64,000 bases of DNA from Treponema sp. (GTDB taxonomy: Bacteria > Spirochaetota > Spirochaetia > Treponematales > Breznakiellaceae). A model generated the notes under the pieces. It made no database searches and was not told the DNA's origin. It saw only the letters and a program-made list of their open reading frames with translations. The translations under genes and the position numbers were made by a program. The stretch covers positions 1 through 64,000 of the forward strand of contig JAITUR010000003.1 in the NCBI GenBank assembly GCA_031286205.1. Direction: 5' to 3'. This document shows positions 37,186 to 46,700 of this stretch, piece by piece. How positions within the stretch are numbered: position 1 is the first letter of the stretch; every line of letters starts with the position of its first letter.

Positions 37186-37470
37186 ATGAAAAGAATTAAG
37201 TATTGCGTAAGACATGAAGGCAAGACTTACGGCTATGACGAAGCGTATGATCGAATCGTCATTGTAACCATAGACGACATTGAATTAGAAGAATGTCCGA
37301 AAAAGGTTGGAAAACTAATGAGTCTCCTAAGAAATGAGGAGAAAGAAGAAACTGCGATGTTACAGCAACAACAGGCTATGGCGCATCAGGAAGCTTTTCT
37401 TGATCAACAGGAACCGAAAAGTGCGATAGAAGCAATGGAAGAAATAATGAAAGATCAAGGGGTAAAATAA
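37186..37470 (+). CDS. small protein sharing its C-terminal tail with the portal
   Basis: A 94-residue protein. Residues 1-50 are a unique beta-rich domain (RIKYCVRHEGKTYGYDEAY). Residues 56-94 (TAMLQQQQAMAHQEA, then SAIEAMEEIMKDQGVK) closely repeat the end of the portal at 29405-29546, also at the DNA level (CAGCAACAACAGGCTATGGC in both). The shared tail suggests a duplication and a common binding partner. Confidence 0.65.
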   Translation: MKRIKYCVRHEGKTYGYDEAYDRIVIVTIDDIELEECPKKVGKLMSLLRNEEKEETAMLQQQQAMAHQEAFLDQQEPKSAIEAMEEIMKDQGVK

Positions 37471-39749
37471 TGAACAGACACGCTACTTTATCGGATGCGT
37501 TTGATGCCGCATCGAGAGCATCAACTATGATGATGCAGCCAATAACGGCAGAAATGAGGCGGACGAATGAGCTACACGCGCAAAGATACTGGGACGAGTA
37601 TGAGACTGCGGTTGCAAACTATAAAAGGGATAATCCGTGGAATTATAAGGGTGATCCGGATAATCCTATAGAATTGGAAAACTACAGAAGGCAATATGAG
37701 GAAAAATTAAACAGTTATTCCGATTCGCTTTTTAATCAGGGAAAGAAAAACAATAGCTCCAAACACTATAGAGACCTGTTAGAAACCGGAAGGGTAAAAG
37801 CCATAGAAAGCAACCGAAGGTTCTCTTTGGAAACAGAAGATAAATGGCGTATGGAATTTGAATGGGAGAGGTTTAATAAAAATATTGACGGATATTTGGA
37901 AACTATGGAACCGCAAAGAGCCTATGAAGCGTTTGAAAATGCGTTTGCACTTTATCGGGAAACAAAAGAAGTTACACCGGAGCAACAGGCAGGAGTACGC
38001 AATACTTACGGTAAAATGTTAAGGGAGAGATATTCTACTCAAAGATTTGCGCAGGTTTATGCGAATAACCCCGGCGACTTAACGGCTGCCATGAATGCCG
38101 CTCTTGCCGATATTGAAAAAACTTTTGAGTTTATGCCCGGAATGGAGCATAACATTTATGACGAGGAAGGGAATATTACAGGCAAGGAAAGTCGTGCATG
38201 GTCTTACGAGGGTATGAAGGAAGCCGAGGAAAAACTTATGCACGGCAGGTACTTTGATATTATGAGTGAAAAACAGGCGTTTATGGAACGCATGATAATT
38301 GGAGGAAATTTAGAAGGAGCTATTAATTTTGCAAAAGCCTGGGGAGCAGAACTTAATAAAAGCTATAATCCTGACAATCGGGAATACGAATTTTCAAACG
38401 AAACACTTCTTGATCGAATGAGCAATTATTTCGATTGGAAAACTTTAGAAGGATATTTAAGTCAGGGAACTGCTGGAAAAAAAAGGATACTTCTTGATGT
38501 ATATAAATTAGAACCATTTATCCAATCACAATTTAAAGGGGCTGATGGCTCTGTTATTGTAGCTCGAAATGAAGATGGTTCACCAATTTTTGAAAAATAT
38601 GGTTCTATGGAGGAGGCGTTTAGAGGGTTTTTATACTGGAAAAGAGAAGCTTTTTTACATGATAACGGCGGTCCAGATAATGCCCTTGCTTTGCTTGACT
38701 GGGATATGAAAGAAGCCACTTGGCTTGAAGAATATTACAAGGAAGTTGGAACAGCACTTCAAAATATTGATAAAAGTCTTGCCGCAGATTATGGGAAGTT
38801 TAGGGATTTTCAAACATATCTTGACAGTAAAAGCGATTACTATTTACAGCATGTACCTGCTGCCCAAAGACGAGCGTATGCAGAAAGATCGGTTGATTTT
38901 TTTAACAGTATATTTTTTAACGGTATAACAGATGCTGAAACAATCAGAAATATGATGAAAGAATATACCGGTCGGGAAATCAGCAGGCTAATGACCGAAT
39001 ATAAAGTTCCTTCAAGTTCCAGCGCAGACAGTGAAGCAACAAGAGCTTTACAGATGAAAAATTACAGCGACAGTGTGATGAGCGAGCTTGGCGACAGCCT
39101 TATATTTAAATTATATTCACCACATAAAATTGTTTTAGGTGTCGAGGGAGATGGCAGAACTCCAGAGTCAACATATGTATTTAGAAGCGAACAGCAAAAA
39201 CAAGTCCTGGAAACGCTTCGAGAAGAAGAACGGGGTAAGGCGGCTGATATTTTAGGCATTGATAAGGACAGGTTATTGCCCGGCTGGATGGATTCACCGA
39301 ATGTAAGAGGTGATGTATTAGGAAAGGGAACTTTCACAATAGAAACTGGAGAACATGCCGGTACATATTTTCTTGATTATGACGACAAAGCTAATTATAT
39401 TCTTAGAAGAATAGATGGTAGTGAATATAAAAGCCAACGACGACCAAGAAAAACAAGTGAAAGAAGTGCTGACCGTAATGCTGACCACGAATTTTTATTA
39501 AAAGAAATAAATGACGGAAAACATCCAATTTCAGGGGAATCTATTCCTAATTTTCCAGGGGGAACAGGATACAGAAATTTGGATAATGGAGCTTATGCAA
39601 GTGAAATTTTACGGCAGCTAGATAGTCCGCCGTCCGATCTTCCTTTAGAAGTAATAAGAAACCGATACCCAAATTGGGGGGACTTACCTTTAGACACAAG
39701 GTTAAGAGCATGGAAAGAGGCGGACCAAAGAGGGAGAGGTAGACCGTAA
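37470..39749 (+). CDS. large internal virion protein, gp15-like by position
   Basis: A 759-residue, mostly helical, charged protein with YANNPGDLTAAMNAALADI and many short helices. It has no enzyme motif. Its place between the gp14-like protein and the giant polyvalent protein corresponds to the T7 gp14-gp15-gp16 ejection set. From about 38460 on, the DNA becomes visibly more AT-rich than upstream virion genes, continuing into the inverted cargo gene. That may mark a recombination border. Function is by context only. Confidence 0.6.
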   Translation: MNRHATLSDAFDAASRASTMMMQPITAEMRRTNELHAQRYWDEYETAVANYKRDNPWNYKGDPDNPIELENYRRQYEEKLNSYSDSLFNQGKKNNSSKHYRDLLETGRVKAIESNRRFSLETEDKWRMEFEWERFNKNIDGYLETMEPQRAYEAFENAFALYRETKEVTPEQQAGVRNTYGKMLRERYSTQRFAQVYANNPGDLTAAMNAALADIEKTFEFMPGMEHNIYDEEGNITGKESRAWSYEGMKEAEEKLMHGRYFDIMSEKQAFMERMIIGGNLEGAINFAKAWGAELNKSYNPDNREYEFSNETLLDRMSNYFDWKTLEGYLSQGTAGKKRILLDVYKLEPFIQSQFKGADGSVIVARNEDGSPIFEKYGSMEEAFRGFLYWKREAFLHDNGGPDNALALLDWDMKEATWLEEYYKEVGTALQNIDKSLAADYGKFRDFQTYLDSKSDYYLQHVPAAQRRAYAERSVDFFNSIFFNGITDAETIRNMMKEYTGREISRLMTEYKVPSSSSADSEATRALQMKNYSDSVMSELGDSLIFKLYSPHKIVLGVEGDGRTPESTYVFRSEQQKQVLETLREEERGKAADILGIDKDRLLPGWMDSPNVRGDVLGKGTFTIETGEHAGTYFLDYDDKANYILRRIDGSEYKSQRRPRKTSERSADRNADHEFLLKEINDGKHPISGESIPNFPGGTGYRNLDNGAYASEILRQLDSPPSDLPLEVIRNRYPNWGDLPLDTRLRAWKEADQRGRGRP

Positions 39750-39781
39750 TGACGGAAAAATTAATGGCAAAAACAATTATG

Positions 39782-40714
39782 TTATTTGGTAACAAAGATT
39801 GTATTAATATTAAAATAATTGCTAGGGCTTCTAATCGCAGTAAAGACACCATTATACCAATAACCAGTAGTAGTATTACCTCGAGAAAAGTAAATACCAA
39901 CCATAAAAATATTGTCTTCAAAAACAGCGTATTTTGCTCCAGACATTGGTACATTAATCTCATGACGCAAACCGTTTATATAATATGCTTCTCTCCCAAC
40001 CATAAAAACATTGCCATTGGACACCTTAAAGGCATCACCTATTGTAATACCAGGATCAGGAATATTATGCTGCACACCATTTATCCAGTAACATGCTCTA
40101 GAACTATCTTTATCAAAACCTCTAAGAATACTAGAAACAAATTGGACAGCACCAATAAAAACTTGACCATTGATAACTTCTATCCCTGTAGTAATAAAAT
40201 TGATAGAGTTAGGAAGTTCATGGCGAACACCATTAATCCAATAACAAGCGTAATATATCCTATTAGTAATATAATTACCTGCTGTATAAACAATTCCATT
40301 TTGAACAAAAATATAACGTATATCGCCATCAGCAGGACCTGGTTGACGCCTTCCATTGACCCAATAATCAGTTCCATAACGATCGTTTTTACCAGTTACA
40401 TAAACATTGCCATTTTCTACAAATATTTGGTAAACTTCAATGCAGTTTGGAAGTGGGTAACGAACCCCATTTATCCAATAGCAATATGTATTATCATATT
40501 GTCTGCCTGCTGCATACACTATACCATTTTGAGCTGTAATAACATCGACAGAAACTCCGTTAAGTTCAAAAAAATTATCATTCACCCAATAGACTGCTTT
40601 ATCTTCTCTACGATTAGGCGCAAGGCTTGTCCCATATGTACCGCCGATATACACAGTTTGCGCACCGATAAAGACAGGTATCAAAACAAACATAAAAACA
40701 AACAGCTTTTTCAT
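39782..40714 (-). CDS. secreted WINGV-repeat protein, probable prophage cargo gene
   Basis: A 310-residue protein with a clear signal peptide (MKKLFVFMFVLIPVFIGAQ). About seven repeats of some 40-45 residues follow, each with a core like YWINGVRHELPN (also YWVNGRRQPGP, YWINGVQHNIPD, YYINGLRHEIN), alternating with GNVYVTG or GIVYTAG strands. This suggests a beta-propeller. It lies on the opposite strand to the virion operon with its own ribosome-binding site (TAGGAG before the ATG at 40714) and a weak promoter (TTGCTT-17-TAAATT). This arrangement fits a lysogenic-conversion gene expressed from the prophage. Function unknown. Confidence 0.75.
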   Translation of the reverse strand: MKKLFVFMFVLIPVFIGAQTVYIGGTYGTSLAPNRREDKAVYWVNDNFFELNGVSVDVITAQNGIVYAAGRQYDNTYCYWINGVRYPLPNCIEVYQIFVENGNVYVTGKNDRYGTDYWVNGRRQPGPADGDIRYIFVQNGIVYTAGNYITNRIYYACYWINGVRHELPNSINFITTGIEVINGQVFIGAVQFVSSILRGFDKDSSRACYWINGVQHNIPDPGITIGDAFKVSNGNVFMVGREAYYINGLRHEINVPMSGAKYAVFEDNIFMVGIYFSRGNTTTGYWYNGVFTAIRSPSNYFNINTIFVTK

Positions 40715-40779
40715 AAATATTCTCCTATAAGGGAATTTAATACAAAATACACCAAAAAGCAAGAAAGGGGGGCGGCGTA

Positions 40780-43700
40780 ATGGCGGACTTATTTGAAAGA
40801 GAGGAACAGCATAATTTATTCCGATTGCCTGAAAGACCGGAACATTACAAGCCTGACCCGCCCCCAAACCCTATAGCGCAAACACAGATTGATCCGGCTT
40901 TTAGACTTCCTGAAAGCGTAAGCGAATATTCAACTCCAGATAGTCAAGACCGCGGAACTTATGCCGCAGAAATGTTTCAGCAATGGAGAGAAGGTTCTGA
41001 ACAAAGAAGGGAGTTTAGCGATCAATTAAAAACTACCCACGGGGGAACAGGGCTATCAGGGAGAGAAATAGCTTTTCTTTATGACATGAGAGAAAGAGGT
41101 CATATAGATGACGGTGAAATTTTTAAAATTGCATCATCAAAAGAACTTGGAGATTTCATAGGAATAGATCCCGGATTTGTTTATAATTTTTACGATGAAA
41201 TGTGGGCAGCCATATCTAATGATCGTGAAAATCGCTTTGCAAGACCACAGAGCCGTTGGGAAGCAATAAACAATTCCATACAAATGGCAAAGAATTCTGA
41301 TCCCCTTGGGGAAATGGGTAACAGATTATCTGCTTTACACGGTCAAATTAAAACCGCGTATGGTACAGAAAGAGACGAATTGCAAAAACAGGCTGACGAA
41401 CTTTGGCAGAGAATATCAGCAATCCGGGAAGAAAACGAGCGGTTATCCAGAGGTATGCCTACGGATGCGCTTTCTTTTATTTTAACCACTACTATTCAAT
41501 CCGCGCCGTACCAGCTTAGAACAATCACGGGCGGTATCAAGATGGGTACATATTTTGGAGCAGGCAGCGCTGTAGTCGGCGCAGCAGCCGGTTCAGCTTT
41601 ACCAGGAGTAGGTACTGCAGCCGGAGCTGCAGAAGGATTTGTTAGAGGATTTGCAAAAGGCTATAGTGTGGGAGCTTTTGAGGCGGGCAGCCGGGAAATG
41701 GCGGGGACTATGTATATCGAAATGATAGCCGCCGGTATGGAACAAAACAATGCCAGGCTATTGTCTATCGTTGGCGGCGGTATTAACGGTCTTATTGAAT
41801 CATCGTTGGGTGTAGTTGCGGGCGCGGGAAAGTCGATGGTAAAGAATATCGCCGGAAGAACTTTATCGCAGGAAGCGCAAAAACGAATAGCCGCTGCGGC
41901 TGCGAATAATTTTGTAAGCAGGCTTGGAAGAGATATAGCAACTTCGGCGGTGGGCAAGAATATCGTGACCAGAACATTAGTAGAATTTGCAAAGAATACT
42001 GTGAGCGAAGGTATAGAGGAAGGATTACAGTACATGGTAGAACAGGCGATGCTTGCTATCGGGGATGCCATGCAGGACGATCCTGTCGAAAGAAATATGT
42101 TTATGGATCCGCAGTATAAGGCGGAATTAGAGATGTCGATTTTAGGCGGTTTGGCGGGCGGTTTAGGTTTCGGCATTATGGGTTTGCCGCTTACAATATC
42201 GGGTAATGCCGCAACTACAGCACAGCAGATAACGGATCTTAGAGAACTTGCATTAAATATATCGGACAAAGAAGATTTCCGCACGGCGGCAAGGAACAGT
42301 CCGCTTACAGGAAATTTAAGTGATGCGGATATAGATAATATACATACAAGCGTTCAGACTATGCGCGAAGCCGAGGAAGCGACCCGCACCGAAGAATTAA
42401 GACAGCGGAGATTGTACGGCTCTATTGATCAGAGCGGAGAAATACACCGAGAAGGGGGCGGGAATCTTTACGGGGAGTTATCGCGCCATGTGGAAAGCGG
42501 CGGTATGGAGACGGGCGAATATGTGATAGGCTCTCCCAAAAAAAGCGAAAGCAACGCCTACGCAGTACTGGAATACGAAAAGCGAGGGGACAGAACGGAA
42601 GTTACGGGGTTCAATATCGGCGAGGCTTATGAAGGTTTGCAAGAGGAAATACTTCAGAACTTTGCCAATGAAATGGGTACGGAAATTAATTTTGACGGGA
42701 AGGTATACGCTCCGGTTGAAGGGGCGGCTACGGCAAGGCGGTTTGGGTTTGCAGCGGAAAAGGCTTCCGGCGCGGCATCGGCAAGAACTGCTTCCGGGTT
42801 CAGTTTTAGTAAGCAGCAGTATACGGCGCAGGATACAAAGGCGGATACTTCCGCCAAACAGAGTTTTGCGCGGCAGATTCGGGAAGCCGGTACTCAAGTA
42901 AAAGGAGCGCAAGTAGAAACCATTGTTGACTTCTACGACCAGGTAGGGCGCAAATGGTTTGGAATGGGCTTTGAAAAGTTTATGAACCGTATGGCGCTTA
43001 ATCCGGATCAGTTTGTAACGAAGCAGGATATGACGGATGCGCAGATTGGGGAGTGGTACAGGTCGAAGTATTCGGCGCAGGAATTGGCGGCGCGGGGTAT
43101 CGACCTTAATAATTTGACTGAAGAACAGAGGCAGGCGGCGAGGGAATCCGTTAAGGGTTTTGCAACTCCCGGAATGGACGGTATTACAAAGTCGATTACC
43201 GCTGCGAAGAACGCGGATATTTCCACTTTTATTCATGAGGGAATTCATGCGTTTACGAATTTGGCAAAGGCTATGGATCCGGAATTGTATCAGGAGATGA
43301 TGAGGGCTGCGGGGCTGGATAACGAGGTCTTTATGCAGGCGGCGCCGGAGCAGCAGGAATTTATGCTACGGGATGCCTGGGAAAAGTTGGCTCATCAGAT
43401 GGAGAGGTATCTTTACGACGGTATTGTCTCTGATCCCGTGAAAGATTTGTTTAAGAAACTTGCGGAGTTTTTGAAGGGTATTGTTGATGTATTAGACAGC
43501 CGTAAGGAACTGTCTCCGGAGATTAAGAAGCTGTATGACGAATTGTTTAAGGATACGGCGCAGGAAACGCGGCAGGACGGTTCTACGGAACGATCAGGGG
43601 TTAAATCGGAACGATCAGGTGCAAATATTGAACAATCAGGGGTAAAATCGGAACAGTTTGATATATATCAGGACGAGTATGACAAGGTTATCAGCGACAA

Positions 43701-46700
43701 GAGTAAGCCATTAGAGGAAAGGTCTGAAGCTGCGGTTCATAAGGCGCAGATGTTATTCTCTGACGAGCTACTTGCTCCGCAGGACAGGAAGCACAGGGCT
43801 ACTGCAGAGTTGATAAAACAGGCGGATAAGATTCCCGATGAGGCGCAGCGTAAGAAAGTTATTGCGGATATCCGCAGGCTTAGGGATATGTATAAGGGTA
43901 CTGCCGCCGAGTATAAAGCGCCTAATGGTAATAACAGTTTGTTGCTGGAAAGTCTTGGGGAAAAGACTGGGCAGCAGGCATGGTATGCGGTAAGGACGGA
44001 GAGTTTTAAGGAATGGTTTGGGGACTGGGAGCGGGCTGCGCGGGTAGAGGCGATAGAGAATATTGAGGCTATAAAGGTAAAAGCTGCAGAACATACAAGC
44101 CAAAAAGAAGCGGAAAGTATAATACGCACATTTGGACAAGAGCCTATAACAAACAAGAATGATGATCGTAAAGCGATAATCCCCGTAAATACCATAGGAA
44201 AATTATACGGGCATAAAGGTTATAATATTACAAAAATAATTAAAGAAATTCCCGCTCTTTACGAAACATCTAAACACGGATGGTCTGAATCCGAAAGAGT
44301 AAAACCTGGTCATAAAGTTCGCCCAAATGTTAAGGAATACCATAATTATATAAATAAGTTTAATGATGGAGCAGGCGAATATTTTATAAGGTTTACATTA
44401 CATGAAGAAAAGACAAGGTCGAATAAACCCGGGAAAAACTATATTCATTCGGCTGCTATAAGTAATATTGAAATATATAAAAAAGGCGATAACTTGCAAC
44501 AGATCCGTGAAAAGAGCACGGGTGAAACAAGCACATCGCCTTTCATTGATTTAAGATTAGTCGATTTTTTCAATTCTGTCAAGGAAAATGTTTCGAAAGT
44601 TGTAGATAAAAACGGGGAACCGCAAGCAGATATTTTTATGGAAAATGCGGGGGCATACGGCGATTTAACGCCAAAAACCTTATTCCAGACGGCGTGGCAT
44701 GGGACTGCGAATTCCTTTACAAAGTTTGATAACTCGATGATGGGAAGCGGTGTCGGCAAGCAGCTGTACGGCTGGGGGCATTACTTTACAAGCGAAAGAA
44801 GTATTGCGGATTGGTATAAAAGATCACTGTCGAATGTGTATAACAAGCAGGGAAGAACTTATGAAGTTGATATTCCCGGAGATGAAGTATTCCTGGATTG
44901 GGGAAAGAGCATAGATAAGCAGCCGGAAGCTGTGCAAAAAGTCTTGGACAGGCTTATAACCTGGGATGAAAACGGCAAGAGCAAATATCATTATCAGTAT
45001 AATATCCGTAAATTAAGCGACGGGTATCAAACCTATAAAACGCTTGCTGACGGAAAAATCAAATACGATACTTTGGCGGAAGCGCAAGCCGCGGTTAAAT
45101 CCGAAATAAAAAAGCATTATACGGGGGGAATGTTTTATACAAACCTTGCCGCTACCATTACCCCGAAGAAAGCATCGTTATTGCTGGATCATCTGGGGGT
45201 AAAGGGGACAAAGTACTTTGACCGGGGAACGCCGTATGTAGATGAAATGAACCAGCCGGTCGCCGAGAAGGGGGCGTATAACTATGTAATATACGGCGAC
45301 AGCGATATAAATATACTTCAGACATTTTTCCAGGATGATGAGTTTGAAGCGTTTATGAATGATTATCCGGGTGTTGTAAAGCACGCCGCGAGTTTTGAAT
45401 CTGCGGAAGACCTTGCCGCTTATTACGGGGTATTCGGAGAAATGCCTGAAACCGTGCTACAGAAAGCGAATGACGCAGGTTACTTTGACCGTATTTACAA
45501 AGAAGCGAAAGGCGAACCCGAAACCGGAACTATTCCTGAATATGATTTTAATAAAAATATATCCGCAAAAAAGATAGTTGCGGCATTACGGGCGTATGGG
45601 GTAAGCGCTGCGGACGCGCTTGAAGCTGTCAAGATTGTAAGGAACGAGAAGGGAGATGCGGTATCTTATCTTGAAGAATTGGGAGTATCGCGCATTGATG
45701 CCGAGGCTTACATTGAACATTCAAAGGTATTCAGCCGTCAAGAAATGCTGCAGATGGAAAAAGATGCAAAGCTGGAACATGAAGCGGAACCGAAGACAGA
45801 AACTGTCAAACTTGGTACTGATAATGAAGCGGCTAAAAAGTATTTTGAATCATTGCATGAAAGCGCAAAAGAGATACATTCTGATTTGAAACAAGATTCT
45901 TCTCTGTGGGAAAACATGGAAGCGGAGCTTGCCGGGGAAGGAAGAACCGCCGAAGACTTTATAAACTGGTTTAATACCGATAAAGGCTTTGATGATTTAT
46001 TGTTATTGGCAGCGCAGACGGAAAAAGATGGGGAAGTCCGAGGAGAAACCGAAGCGGAAACCCGCAGGAATAAAGCTGCCGCTGCCGCGGCGAGGGCTGC
46101 ATTTAACAAGAATAACCCCAACTGGGACACAGCGTTTAAGAGCGTACTTGCCCGTAAGAAGGTAGATGAAAAAACTAAAAAAATACTTCGGGGTATGATC
46201 CGCAACCGTCCGCTTCAGTACATGGAAGCCTGGGCGGTTATGAGCGGGGACGATACCTGGCTGCCGAACGAAACCGATGCGCAAAAAATTAAACGGCTGG
46301 ATACTTCCGGGATGGTTGACGAAGAATACCTGCAAAGACAAAGCCCGGAAGAATTAGAAAGAATCGGGCGGCAGTTGGGCAGCGAGAGGATACGGCAAAA
46401 GATACAGGACGGAAGCCTGCGGTTTGATGATCCTGATATGGACAGCTATGAACAGCAGCTTAAAAAAGATCAGTCGGAAACGCAGAAAAAGATTGAAAAG
46501 AAAAAAGAAGATTTAAGCGATTACAAAGAATTGCTGCAAAAAATAGCGGAGAATGAAAAGCGGCATCAGATGATTGTACGGCAAACCGCGCGCAATACTA
46601 CCGATGCGGGAATTGCCGAAATCAAAAAAGAACGCAAGAAGCTTGCGGAAGTCCAGGCGGATTACAGGCGCGCTATTCAGGAAATGGAATATTTAGCCAA

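Noticed and set aside
39749-40780. A 343-codon + strand frame opposite the secreted repeat protein
   Set aside because: Its repeats mirror those of the - strand gene, which has a signal peptide, a ribosome-binding site and protein-like repeats. The + frame has none.
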